Shown here: one piece after another, positions 25,860-34,220 of the stretch
Layout: each line of letters starts with the position of its first letter
Position numbering within the stretch: the first letter of the stretch is position 1
Assembly: GCA_038182865.1 (NCBI GenBank)
Contig: CP116226.1
Span: 2,542,001 to 2,606,000, forward strand
Source: Microbacterium enclense
GTDB taxonomy: Bacteria; Actinomycetota; Actinomycetes; Actinomycetales; Microbacteriaceae
DNA: 64,000 bases
Direction: 5' to 3'
The notes under the pieces: generated by a model
The model's database searches: none
What the model was told of the DNA's origin: nothing
What the model saw: the letters and a program-made list of their open reading frames with translations, nothing else
Translations under genes and position numbers: made by a program

Positions 25860-25880
25860 CTTGACCTCAACCAATGTTCA
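25860..25880 (+). promoter_or_regulatory. MerR-type operator, copy 2
   Basis: CTTGACCTCAACCAATGTTC plus one more A, identical to the reverse complement of 25318-25338. It contains a TTGACC -35 for the FMN reductase gene and lies between the two divergent starts (25846 and 25899). A clear -10 at 19-bp spacing is not seen here. Confidence 0.65.
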
Positions 25881-25898
25881 ACGAGGAGCCTTGCCGAC

Positions 25899-26510
25899 AT
25901 GGATACCCCCGACGACATCGCGCGCACCCGCCCCCTGGCTCCTGACACCCCGCTTCGCATCGGTGTGGTGCTGGGCAGCACACGCCCCAGCCGTCGATCG
26001 CCGGCGATCGCGGACTGGATCCTCGCGGCACCCTTCGACGGCGTTGCATTCGAACGACTCGACCTCGTTGACGTCGGGCTGCCGCTGCTGCGGGAGCCGG
26101 TCGCGGCGGCGTTCGGGCGCTACGAGGAGCCCGAGACGAAAGCGTGGTCGCGCACCATCGACGTACTCGACGCCGTCGTGCTCGTCACGCCCGAATACAA
26201 CGCATCCACCTCTGCGGCCCTGAAGAACGCACTCGACCACCTCTACGCCGAATGGCACGACAAGCCCGTGGCGTTCGTCGGCTACGGCATGGCGGGCGGC
26301 GTGCGCGCCGTGGAGCACCTGCGCACGATCACCGCGGAGCTCGGCATGGCCGGTCTGCCGCGCGCGCTTCACGTGGATATGTCGAAGGTCGTGGACGGTG
26401 TGTTTCAGGCCTCCGAAGCCGACGAGGACGCACGATCGCTGATGCTCGCCGGCCTCAGGAGGTGGGCGATCGCGTTTCGGGGCCTCCGCCGGTCAGGGCG
26501 CCCCGATTGA
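25899..26510 (+). CDS. NADPH-dependent FMN reductase-like flavoprotein
   Basis: A 203-residue protein from ATG 25899, behind ACGAGGAG. The flavodoxin-like fold is clear: the phosphate loop LGSTRPSRRSPAIADW near residue 24, the VLVTPEYNASTSAALKNALDHL motif near residue 95, and WHDKPVAFVGYGMAGGVRAVEHLR after it. These are the signatures of the NADPH-dependent FMN reductase/quinone reductase family (SsuE/ChrR/azoreductase-like). A role in quinone or xenobiotic reduction is inferred. It is under likely MerR control from the shared promoter region. Confidence 0.9.
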   Translation: MDTPDDIARTRPLAPDTPLRIGVVLGSTRPSRRSPAIADWILAAPFDGVAFERLDLVDVGLPLLREPVAAAFGRYEEPETKAWSRTIDVLDAVVLVTPEYNASTSAALKNALDHLYAEWHDKPVAFVGYGMAGGVRAVEHLRTITAELGMAGLPRALHVDMSKVVDGVFQASEADEDARSLMLAGLRRWAIAFRGLRRSGRPD

Positions 26511-26566
26511 TCGATGCGGACGAGCGCATCCTGCGCCATCGATCCGGTGATGCGCGCGAACGTCGG

Positions 26567-27586
26567 TCACCCGCCTGAGGTCGACCGGCCCGACGGTTCG
26601 CGGGCGCTTCGACGCACCACCAGCGACGGCTCCAACTCGATGTGGCCCACCGCGGAGTCTCGACCGGAGGCGAGGCTGAGAGCGATGTCGAGGGCGGCAG
26701 CGCCCGTCTCCTCGAAAGGCTGATGGACGGTGGTGAGCTCGAGGGCGGCGGCCACGTCGCCGTCGTCGAAGCCGACGAGGGAGACGTCGTCGGGGATACG
26801 CATCCCCGCGGCGAGGAGGATGCCCCAGGCGCGTGCGGAGAGCCCATCGTGGCTCCCGATGACCGCCGTCGCGCCGCGTCGCAGGTGATCGATCAGGCGG
26901 CTTTCCCTGTCGGAGGTGCCGGCCGCGAGCCGGTCCAGGGTCAGGAACTCCGATAGGCCTTCGTATCTCAGCATCCCGGCGGAGACGTAGTCGGAGGAAC
27001 GCTGCGGATCGTGGAGGAAGAGCGCGCGACGGTGGCCGAGGCCGGCGAGGTGTTCCCCGAGAAGACGCCCCGCGAGCACGTCGTCGACGAGGACGTGTGG
27101 GGGTTCGCCCGCGGCGGCACGGCGGCGTCGGACGTCGACCAGCACGACCGGCAGGCGCGCTGCGCGACTGGCGCGTAAGGCGGAACCGCCGAGGGGAACG
27201 CCCATGACGATGAGCGCGTCGATCCCGGGCCGCGTGGGAAGAGCGTCCAGGAGCGGATGCTCCGCTGCCGCGGCCGAGGGCAGGTCGTAGGGCACGAGAT
27301 CGACGGCGCGCGACCGCGCTCGTTCCATCATCCCCGCCAGTCGTCGCAGGTACGACGGGTAGCTGGCGAACGGTGCCGCGACCGCGACGCGGACCGTGTT
27401 CGTGGCGCGGGAAGAGGGCGTCGACCGGGATCGGTAGCCGAGAGCGGCGGCCGCGGCGACCACGCGCTCGCGGGTCGCCGCTGCGACACGGTGCGGGGCG
27501 TTCATGACGAGGGAGACCGTCGAGATGCTGACCCCCGCCTTCTCTGCGACGTCGTAGATCGTGACGGTTCGCGGGCCGGCTCTCAT
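26567..27586 (-). CDS. LacI-family regulator (left arm of the mirrored cluster)
   Basis: A 339-residue protein from ATG 27586 (ATG 27607 is possible). The N-terminal DNA-binding domain is classic LacI (VTIYDVAEKAGVSISTVSLVMNAPHRV, then RVVAAAAALGYR). The sugar-binding-protein-like core follows (VRVAVAAPFASYPSYLRRLAGMMERA, then VGFDDGDVAAALELTTVHQPF). It is clearly paralogous to the LacI protein at 36336-37322: both share SYPSYxxRLxGM, SSDYVSAGMLR-like and WQPF/HQPFEE motifs. It is divergent from the esterase A/esterase B/MFS operon and should repress it and itself through the palindrome at 27607. The ligand is unknown, probably a released sugar or polyol. Confidence 0.9.
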   Translation of the reverse strand: MRAGPRTVTIYDVAEKAGVSISTVSLVMNAPHRVAAATRERVVAAAAALGYRSRSTPSSRATNTVRVAVAAPFASYPSYLRRLAGMMERARSRAVDLVPYDLPSAAAAEHPLLDALPTRPGIDALIVMGVPLGGSALRASRAARLPVVLVDVRRRRAAAGEPPHVLVDDVLAGRLLGEHLAGLGHRRALFLHDPQRSSDYVSAGMLRYEGLSEFLTLDRLAAGTSDRESRLIDHLRRGATAVIGSHDGLSARAWGILLAAGMRIPDDVSLVGFDDGDVAAALELTTVHQPFEETGAAALDIALSLASGRDSAVGHIELEPSLVVRRSAREPSGRSTSGG

Positions 27587-27606
27587 CGGTGGACATCCCC
27601 TCTGCA

Positions 27607-27620
27607 TCGAAGTACTTCGA
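27607..27620. promoter_or_regulatory. LacI operator, perfect palindrome
   Basis: TCGAAGTACTTCGA is a perfect 14-bp palindrome between the divergent LacI and esterase A genes. The extended sequence ACTTCGATGCA on the minus strand resembles ACTTCGATACA at the paralogous locus (36307). Confidence 0.65.
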
Positions 27621-27661
27621 CGAAGCACGCTGTAATCAGCTATAGACGAAGGAGCCTGCGG

Positions 27662-28681
27662 ATGCCAAGACGGTCACCGGTCGATCCCTTCATCCTCGCC
27701 GCTCAGCGACGAACGGCGCACCTGCCGCAACCCGACCTGAAAGACCCGGTGGCGCGTCGACGCCAGGCCGCCGAGAACGATGCGCGGGCGATCGACATCT
27801 TCGCCATCGAGCGCCCCGACGTCGCCACGCAGGACGAGGTGGTCGCGGTGGATGGCTATCCCGATGTCCGGGTGCGCGTGTACTGGCCCACCCCGGAGCG
27901 CGGGCGGCCGGGCGATGGTCGTCCGTTGATGCTCGCGATGTACGGCGGGGGTTTCACCATCGGCGGCATCGACTGGGAGGGATGGGATGCCACCTTCCGG
28001 ACGCGGGCGCGGGACGCCGGCGTCGTGATCGTCGCCCCCGACTACTCCCATGCGCCCGAGGTGCGCTTCCCGGCGCAGCCGGAGCAATGCTGGAGCGCGT
28101 TCGAGTGGGCCGTCGATCACGCTCATGAACTGGGGGCGGATCCGAGCCGGGTTGCGATCGGGGGAACGTCGTCGGGCGGGAACCTCGCGGCGGCGGTCAC
28201 TCTCATGAACAGGGACAGATCGGACAGGTCCATCCGTCTGCAGGTACTGGAGGCCCCGGCGCTGGATCTGACGACGGCGCATCTGGATGCCGCGGGGCTG
28301 GATGCCCGTGTTCCAGGCGTGATCCTGCGCCGGATGGCACTCCGTCTCGTGCGCGACTACCTCGGTCCCGACGCCGACCTCCGCCGGCACCCGTACGCGT
28401 CGCCCTTGCTGGCTCCCTCTCTGCGGGGGCTTCCGCCCGCCGTCGTCTACACCGCAGAGCTCGATGCGCTGCGGGGTGACGGCGAAGCGTACGTCCGTGC
28501 GCTCGCCGCGGCGGGGGTGCCGGCGACGGGTGTCCGGTACATCGGGCAGACCCACACGTCCGCCGGGCTGCGTGGCTGGATCCCCGCAGCAGACCACCAG
28601 CACCGCGACATCGTGGCGACCTTGAGAACCCTCCGAGACGCGGCGGCGGTCTGGCCGAGGGCGAGCGAGGTGATTCGGTGA
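27662..28681 (+). CDS. Alpha/beta hydrolase (HSL-type esterase), copy A
   Basis: A 339-residue cytosolic protein from ATG 27662. The oxyanion-hole motif is MYGGGFTIGG (about residues 93-102) rather than the standard HGGGF. The nucleophile elbow is GTSSG (Ser170), with a candidate Asp near 268 (TAELDALRGDGEAY) and His near 300 (GQTHTSAGLRG). These are hallmarks of the hormone-sensitive-lipase esterase family. It overlaps the next esterase gene by four bases (GTGA). The paralog at 35207-36265 shares GGIDW, PAQPEQCW, FEWAV, ALRGDGEAY-like and IVATLRTLRD motifs. A probable role is deacylation of an imported acyl ester. Confidence 0.88.
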   Translation: MPRRSPVDPFILAAQRRTAHLPQPDLKDPVARRRQAAENDARAIDIFAIERPDVATQDEVVAVDGYPDVRVRVYWPTPERGRPGDGRPLMLAMYGGGFTIGGIDWEGWDATFRTRARDAGVVIVAPDYSHAPEVRFPAQPEQCWSAFEWAVDHAHELGADPSRVAIGGTSSGGNLAAAVTLMNRDRSDRSIRLQVLEAPALDLTTAHLDAAGLDARVPGVILRRMALRLVRDYLGPDADLRRHPYASPLLAPSLRGLPPAVVYTAELDALRGDGEAYVRALAAAGVPATGVRYIGQTHTSAGLRGWIPAADHQHRDIVATLRTLRDAAAVWPRASEVIR

Positions 28682-29692
28682 ACTCTCCCCGTGACCCGGA
28701 TCTCGCTCCCGCGATCCTCGACTGGGCGAGACGGGTCGAGGCTGCCGCCCAGGAGCTTCCCGACCTTCACGGCCCGTACGGGCCGCGGCGCCGTGCCGCG
28801 GCCGCGAAGCTGTCCGACGCTCTCGCTACGTGGTCGACGCAGGAGGCTCCGGCAACCGTCGACATCAGTGACCATCAGATCGAAGGCCCGGGTGGGACGA
28901 TGCTCCTGCGTCGATACCGTCCGCAGGGTCTGTCTGACAGGGCTCCCACACAGCTTTTCCTCCATGGGGGCGGCTTCTACGCAGGATCCGTGCACGAGGT
29001 GCTGAACGACCGGCTGTGCGCCCGTCGGGCCCAGGATGCCGGCATCCAGCTGTACTCGCTCGACTACCGCCTCGCTCCTGAACACCGGTACCCCCGCCGC
29101 CGTGGTCGACACCCTGGCGGCGCTGCGCGTTCTCGTGGGAGACCCGGGCTTCGGGGTGGACGCTGAGCGGATCGGAGTCGGGGGGAACTCCGCCGGTGCG
29201 GCGGTCGCCGCGAGCACCGCCCTGGCGACCCGCGGAGGGGACGGGCCCGCGATCAGACACCTCGACCTGGAGGTGGTTCCCGGCGCGTTGGTGCCGATCG
29301 GGGAGTCCGCGGTCCGATACTCGTCGGGCTTCGGTCTGGACGACGCCGCCGCGCTGGTCGAGATCTATGTCGGACCGGGAGAGATTCCGGTCGGGGCGTC
29401 TCCGCTCGACGTCGCCGACCTCACCGGACTACCCCCGACCCTCATCACCGTCGCCGAGTACGACCCGCTGCGCGACTCCGGTCTGGCACTGGCTCAGCGC
29501 CTGCGCGATGCCGGGGTTCGTGTCCGTGTGCTTCGCGGCCTCGGTCACCTGCACGGCACGGTGGGGCTCACGGCGATCCTGCCCGCCGCGGTCAGGCTTC
29601 AGAACGCTCATTCCCTCGCCCTCGCCGCGGCGTACTCCACGCCGAAGGCACCTGACAACACGATCCTCGAAGGTGACGACGATGTCGCTTGA
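28678..29692 (+). pseudogene. Alpha/beta hydrolase (HSL-type esterase), copy B, frameshifted
   Basis: The gene opens at GTG 28678, overlapping the stop of copy A, and reads well to residue 140 (LHGGGFYAGSVHE, then LDYRLAPEHRYP). The frame is then lost at a run of five C (29091-29095), and the reading stops at 29166. Dropping one C restores a continuous frame (PAAVVDTLAALR) that runs to 29692 and contains the nucleophile GNSAG, the acid ADYDPLRD-like AEYDPLRD and the His in LGHLHGT. The intact paralog at 34221-35210 shows the expected junction (APEHPYPAAVHD). So this is one esterase gene broken by a single inserted base, or a sequencing error in a homopolymer. If real, the copy is inactive. 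Confidence 0.85.
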
Positions 29693-30977
29693 TCCCACTC
29701 CTGCAGTGACGCGAACCGAGAGCGCCGCCGACGCCGACGACGTCGACAGCGTGCCCGGCGCACGACAGCGTCGCTCCTTCCTCCCGCTGTTCGTGCTCGC
29801 ATGGTTCGGCATCACGTTCGCGACCGGGACTATTGCGGGCGCAGCCATTCCGAAGGCGTTCGCGTTCCTCGACGACGCCACCAAGGGGGTGAACCTCTCG
29901 ATCGTCGCCGGGGTGGGCGGCATCGTGGTGATGATCATCACGCCGCTCTTCGGCCGGCTCAGCGACCGCACGATGTCACGGCTCGGCAAGAGGCGACCGT
30001 GGATCCTGGGGGGAGTCGTCCTCGGGATGGCGGGGGTCGCCCTCCTGGCCACCGCCGACTCGCTCGTGATGATCACCCTGGGATGGTGTCTGACCCAGAC
30101 GGGATTCGGTGCGGCGAACGCCGCTGTCCACGCACTGCTGGCGGACCAGATTCCCCGGCGCATTCGAGCGCGGGTGGCCGCCGCTGCTGGAGCTGCCGGC
30201 GGGCTTGCCTTGATCCTCGGGGCAGTGGTGCTCGCGGTGCTGCCCAACGACGCCCGGTGGTCGTGGTTCGTCGTGCCGGGTCTCATCGGTGCGGTGCTCA
30301 ACGTCGGGCTCTTCGTCGTGCTGCGGGACATCACGCGGACGGATCGGCCGGCGCGATTCCGGTGGGCCGACGTACTCTCCACCTATTGGCTGAACCCTCG
30401 TCGGCATCCGGACTTCTTCTGGGCCTGGACGTGTCGCCTCCTCGTCACGATGTCGATCGTCTCGGTGTCGACGTACCTGTTGTTCTTCATCATCGATCAT
30501 CTCGGCATCCCGCGTGAAGATGCGTCGGGCGTGCAGGCGTTGACGCTCGCGGTGTTCACGGTCGGCAACATCGTGATGGCGCTCGTGTTCGGCTGGGTGT
30601 CCGACCGTACGGGGCGGCGTAAGCCCATCGTCGTGTTCTCCGCCGTGCTCTCCGCCGTGGGACTGTGCATCGCGATCGCTTCTCCCGACCTCGCCGTCTT
30701 CCTCGTCGGCATCGCGATCGTCGGTGCGGCGCAGGGAGCCTTCGTCTCCGTCGACGTCGCCCTCATGACCGAGGTGCTTCCGAGCACCGTCGACGCGGGG
30801 AAGGACCTGGGGATCGTCGCCCTCTCGTACCAGGTTCCGCAGTTGCTGGTGCCGATCGTGGCGGTGCCCCTGCTGGCGATCGGCTCCGGCGAGAACTACA
30901 CGGCCCTCTACCTGGCCGCGATCGTCTTCGGCCTGATCGGTGCCGCCGCCGTCCTCCCGATCAGGGCGGTCCGATGA
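29682..30977 (+). CDS. MFS transporter (GPH/SLC45-like), copy 1
   Basis: A 431-residue transporter from ATG 29682, overlapping the end of esterase B. It has twelve hydrophobic segments with the signature loop TPLFGRLSDRTMSRLGKRRPWILGG between helices 2 and 3, typical of glycoside/polyol and sucrose-type symporters. A second loop reads GWVSDRTGRRKPIVVF. The paralog at 32942-34207 is similar throughout, including VLSTYWLxPRR and VDVALMTEVLPS. The transporter belongs to an operon with two esterases, so the substrate is probably an acylated or small sugar/polyol derivative. The operon ends at the terminator at 31008. Confidence 0.9.
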   Translation: MSLDPTPAVTRTESAADADDVDSVPGARQRRSFLPLFVLAWFGITFATGTIAGAAIPKAFAFLDDATKGVNLSIVAGVGGIVVMIITPLFGRLSDRTMSRLGKRRPWILGGVVLGMAGVALLATADSLVMITLGWCLTQTGFGAANAAVHALLADQIPRRIRARVAAAAGAAGGLALILGAVVLAVLPNDARWSWFVVPGLIGAVLNVGLFVVLRDITRTDRPARFRWADVLSTYWLNPRRHPDFFWAWTCRLLVTMSIVSVSTYLLFFIIDHLGIPREDASGVQALTLAVFTVGNIVMALVFGWVSDRTGRRKPIVVFSAVLSAVGLCIAIASPDLAVFLVGIAIVGAAQGAFVSVDVALMTEVLPSTVDAGKDLGIVALSYQVPQLLVPIVAVPLLAIGSGENYTALYLAAIVFGLIGAAAVLPIRAVR

Positions 30978-31007
30978 ACTCCCTCCGTCTGCGCACGTGA
31001 GGGTCAC

Positions 31008-31050
31008 ACCGTTGGAGGCATCTGCTGTTGGGGGAGATGCCTCCAACGGT
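31008..31050 (+). terminator. Strong terminator of the esterase/MFS operon
   Basis: A perfect 16-bp stem (31008-31023 and 31035-31050, arm ACCGTTGGAGGCATCT) with an 11-base loop, followed by CTTTC. It lies about 30 bp after the MFS stop. Confidence 0.85.
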
Positions 31051-31104
31051 CTTTCGAGAGCCGTTCCCGGCCACGAACCGGCGTCGCGCCCTACGACCGG
31101 CCTG

Positions 31105-31677
31105 TCACGCGCCGTCGATGAGGGCCTGGAGGGAGATTCCGAGGCCGCGCGCTATGACGTCGTCATCGACGTCGACCAGCGGCTCGAGGCCGATGACGTA
31201 GCGGCCGAACGCATACCCGAGGATCTGCGAGGTGACGAGGCTCGCGCGCACGGCGGAGGGTGACCCGTCCTCGGCGAGGAACGGCAGCACCTGGGCGGAG
31301 AACACGTCTCGTATCCGAGCCGCCGCCTCCACGTCGTGTGTGGATGCCCGGAGCAGGATCCGCAGTGCTCGTCCGGGCGTCTCGCTGCCCCAGAGCGTGA
31401 CCGCGTGACAGGCCAGGGCGTATCCCACACCACGTCCGGGATCGGCGTCGAGCTTCGGCAGGTCCAGATCGATGGACGTGGCCGCGAGGAACAGGTTCTC
31501 CTTGCCGCCGAAGTAGCGGACGATCATCGCTGCGTCGATACCCGCGTCTGCGGCGATCCCCCGGACCGTTGTGCGGTCGAATCCATCGGATTCGAAGCGC
31601 GCGGCGGCGGCGCGCAGGATCGCCTCGCGGGACCGTCGACCCTTCGCAGTCGGGACGGAGGCGTCTTCGGTGGGCAT
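31105..31677 (-). CDS. TetR-family regulator of the FAD monooxygenase
   Basis: A 190-residue protein from ATG 31677, with GGAG close upstream. The TetR HTH is clear (RREAILRAAAARFESDGFDRTTVRGIAADAGID, then YFGGKENLF). The C-terminal ligand domain (about residues 75-188) is of the TetR_C_33 type, with HAVTLWGSETPGRALRIL. It is divergent from the FAD monooxygenase gene (start 31734) across 56 bp that hold two overlapping promoters and an inverted repeat, so mutual repression by this protein is likely. It sits at the centre of the mirrored esterase cluster. Confidence 0.9.
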   Translation of the reverse strand: MPTEDASVPTAKGRRSREAILRAAAARFESDGFDRTTVRGIAADAGIDAAMIVRYFGGKENLFLAATSIDLDLPKLDADPGRGVGYALACHAVTLWGSETPGRALRILLRASTHDVEAAARIRDVFSAQVLPFLAEDGSPSAVRASLVTSQILGYAFGRYVIGLEPLVDVDDDVIARGLGISLQALIDGA

Positions 31678-31695
31678 GACTCCATTCAACAACAC

Positions 31696-31733
31696 GCGTT
31701 GACTTTCTCGTGATGGGGTGCGATTGTCAACGC
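31696..31733. promoter_or_regulatory. Overlapping divergent promoters with inverted-repeat operator
   Basis: GCGTTGAC (31696-31703) and GTCAACGC (31726-31733) form 8-bp arms 22 bp apart. Each arm contains the -35 of one promoter: TTGACT (31699-31704) for the monooxygenase and TTGACA (31725-31730, minus strand) for the TetR gene. Each arm also overlaps the -10 region of the other. The monooxygenase ATG lies where transcription would begin, so it may be leaderless. Confidence 0.6.
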
Positions 31734-32900
31734 ATGATGACTTATTCAGAGCGCCCCGTCGTCGATGTGCTGATCGTGGGGGCCGGACCGGTCGGTCTCG
31801 CCGCCGCCGTCTCCTTGCGGCGGCGAGGCGCCAGGGTCCGAATCGTCGACGAGGCCGAGCGAGGTGCCACGACGTCCCGTGCCGCCGTGATCCACGCGCG
31901 GACCCTCGAGGTCCTGGCATCCATCGAGCTGGCGGGTCCTCTTCTCGACGAGGGAGTGGTCGTTCCCGATTTCACCGTGCGCGACGGCGCGACCAAGCTC
32001 GCGCACCTCGACTTCCGGGGGCTGCGTACCCCGTACCCGTTCACCCTCATGCTGTCGCAGGCGCGCACGGAGGAGATCGTGGCCCGGGCGTTGACGCACC
32101 TCGGGGTCGAGGTGGAGAGGGGCGTCACGTTCGAGCGCATGGAAGCCGGCGCGACGACCGAGGTCGTCGTCCTTCGTCATCCCGACGGAACGCGCGAGAA
32201 GGTGACGCCGCGCTTCGTCATCGGTGCGGACGGGAGCCGGAGCCGGGTGCGGGAGCAGCGGGGGATCTCGTTCGAGGGGTCGGAGTACGCGGCCTCTTTC
32301 GTGCTCGCCGACGTGTCGATGACCTGGTCGCTGGCCCCCGACGAGGTCCAGCTCTTCCTCGCGAAACAGGGTCTGGTCGTGGTCGCCCCACTCCCGGGCG
32401 GACGTCATCGGATCGTCGCCACCATGGACGACGCCCCCGCTGAGCCCACGATCGCGGACGTCCAGCGCCTTCTCGACGAACGTGGCCCCGGGGATGCTCT
32501 CGTGCAGTCCGTCGTCTGGAGCTCCCGCTTCCGCGTCGCGCACCGGTTGGCCTCCGCCTACCGGGACGGTGCCGTCTTCCTCGCCGGTGACGCGGCGCAC
32601 GTCCACAGTCCGGCGGGGGGCCAGGGGATGAACCTCGGGATTCAGGATGCCGTCCTCCTCGGCAGCATCCTGAGCGATGTCCTCACGGGCGAACGTGGCG
32701 GGGACTCCCTGGCGGCCTACGAACGGCTGCGGCGCCCCGCCGCGCGTCGCGTGATCGCCCTCACCGACCGCATGACGCGCATGGCTACTCTCCGCAGTCC
32801 GTTGCTTCGTGGCATCCGGAACACGGGGATCGGGATGGCGTTGCGTTCGCCCCGGACGCGGCTGGCGTTGGCTCGACGCATCGCCCAACTCGACGGCTGA
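31734..32900 (+). CDS. FAD-dependent monooxygenase (aromatic hydroxylase family)
   Basis: A 388-residue flavoprotein from ATG 31734 (ATG 31737 is equally possible). The N-terminal FAD motif is VLIVGAGPVGLAAAVSLRRRGA, the DG motif is VIGADGSRSRVR (about residue 162), and the GD motif is FLAGDAAHVHSPAGGQGMN (about residue 283). This is the group A monooxygenase pattern of PheA/TfdB and rifampicin- or tetracycline-type hydroxylases. It lacks the C-terminal thioredoxin-like domain of phenol hydroxylases. The substrate is unknown; its position between two copies of the esterase/MFS cluster suggests action on the same compound class or on its aglycone. Confidence 0.88.
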   Translation: MMTYSERPVVDVLIVGAGPVGLAAAVSLRRRGARVRIVDEAERGATTSRAAVIHARTLEVLASIELAGPLLDEGVVVPDFTVRDGATKLAHLDFRGLRTPYPFTLMLSQARTEEIVARALTHLGVEVERGVTFERMEAGATTEVVVLRHPDGTREKVTPRFVIGADGSRSRVREQRGISFEGSEYAASFVLADVSMTWSLAPDEVQLFLAKQGLVVVAPLPGGRHRIVATMDDAPAEPTIADVQRLLDERGPGDALVQSVVWSSRFRVAHRLASAYRDGAVFLAGDAAHVHSPAGGQGMNLGIQDAVLLGSILSDVLTGERGGDSLAAYERLRRPAARRVIALTDRMTRMATLRSPLLRGIRNTGIGMALRSPRTRLALARRIAQLDG

Positions 32901-32941
32901 ACCCGGCCATGGCCGTCCGGGCGCCGCGGCTTCGCCTGTGG

Positions 32942-34207
32942 TCAGCGGACGGAGCGGATGGGAAGGACGGCGAGCCCGCCGACGAGGGCGAAAGCGATGG
33001 CGAGGACGAAGAACGCGTCGTAACCGCCGCCGCCCGCAGCGAGAAGCGGCAGGGCGATCACCGGGATGAGGAGCTGGGGAACCTGGTACGACAGCGCGAC
33101 GATGCCGAGGTCTTTCCCCGCCTCGTCGAAGGACGGAAGCACCTCGGTCATGAGCGCCACGTCCACCGACACGTATGCTCCCTGCGCGGCCCCGACGATC
33201 GCGATGCCGACAAGGATCGAGCCGACATCGGACGCGATCATCGTCACCACCAAGCCGACCGCGCTCAGAACGCTCGCGATGACCACGATCGCCTTGCGGC
33301 GCCCCGAGCGGTCCGAGATCCAACCGAACAGCACCGCTGTCACGATGTTGCCGACGGTGAAGACCACGAGGGCAAGCGCCTGAACAGGGGAGGCTTCCGT
33401 GGCGGGGACGTGGAGCCGGTCGATGATGATGAACAGGAGGAAGGTCGAGATCGCGGTGATCGACATCGTCACGAGGAAGCGCGAGCAGAACGCCCAGAAG
33501 AAGTCGGGGTAGCGACGAGGGCTCAGCCAATATGTCGACAGGACATCGGCCGGCCGCAGCGGGGGAGCCGGGTCGGTGCGCACGATGTCGTGGAAGCGCA
33601 ACACGACGAGAGTGCTCAGTGCGACGCCGATCAGGCCGGGGATGACGAACCAGGCCCATCTCTGGTCGTTCGGCAGCACCGCCATGATCTGCGCGCCGAC
33701 GATGAGTCCGAGCCCGGTGGCGACGCCGGCGGCTGCGGCGACGCGCGCCCGGATGCGTCGCGGGATCTGATCGGCCAGCAGCGCGTGGATGACCATGTTG
33801 GTCGCGCCGAAGCCCGCTTGCACGATCAGCCACCCGATGAGGGTGCCGGCGAAACTCTGCGTCGTGGACAGGACCACGACGCCGATCGCCGCCACGACGG
33901 CTCCACCGACGAGCCAGGGCCGCCGCATGCCGTGACGCGACATCGTCCGGTCGGAGAGTCGACCGAACAGCGGCGTGATGACGATGATCACGATGCCCCC
34001 GGCCCCGGCGATGATCGACAGATTGGTCGCCTTCGTCGCGTCGTCCAGGAAGGCGAGGGCTTTGGGGATCGATGCGCCGCCGATGGTGCCGAGCGCGATC
34101 GTCACCCCGAACCAGGCCAGGACGAACAGCGAGAGGAAGCCGCGCGGCTGGGCGCTGCCGGGGATGTCGTCGCGCGCAGCGACGGTCGGGGTGGGAGGGA
34201 ACATCAT
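32942..34207 (-). CDS. MFS transporter (GPH/SLC45-like), copy 2
   Basis: A 421-residue paralog of the transporter at 29682-30977. The two share ITPLFGRLSDRTMSR, HALLADQIPRRIRARVAAAAG, VLSTYWLSPRR/VLSTYWLNPRR and SVDVALMTEVLPS. It has twelve transmembrane segments and a cytoplasmic loop GWISDRSGRRKAIVV. It is the last gene of the right-arm operon (esterase A', esterase B', MFS), 13 bp after esterase B'. It should import the same or a closely related substrate as copy 1. Confidence 0.9.
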   Translation of the reverse strand: MMFPPTPTVAARDDIPGSAQPRGFLSLFVLAWFGVTIALGTIGGASIPKALAFLDDATKATNLSIIAGAGGIVIIVITPLFGRLSDRTMSRHGMRRPWLVGGAVVAAIGVVVLSTTQSFAGTLIGWLIVQAGFGATNMVIHALLADQIPRRIRARVAAAAGVATGLGLIVGAQIMAVLPNDQRWAWFVIPGLIGVALSTLVVLRFHDIVRTDPAPPLRPADVLSTYWLSPRRYPDFFWAFCSRFLVTMSITAISTFLLFIIIDRLHVPATEASPVQALALVVFTVGNIVTAVLFGWISDRSGRRKAIVVIASVLSAVGLVVTMIASDVGSILVGIAIVGAAQGAYVSVDVALMTEVLPSFDEAGKDLGIVALSYQVPQLLIPVIALPLLAAGGGGYDAFFVLAIAFALVGGLAVLPIRSVR

Positions 34208-34220
34208 CGTCCTCGAGGTG

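Noticed and set aside
31746..33833. A 695-codon minus-strand open frame across the monooxygenase and the MFS copy 2 genes
   Set aside because: It is antisense or out of frame to two well-supported genes and is rich in Arg, Pro, His and Asp, as expected of shadow frames in GC-rich DNA.
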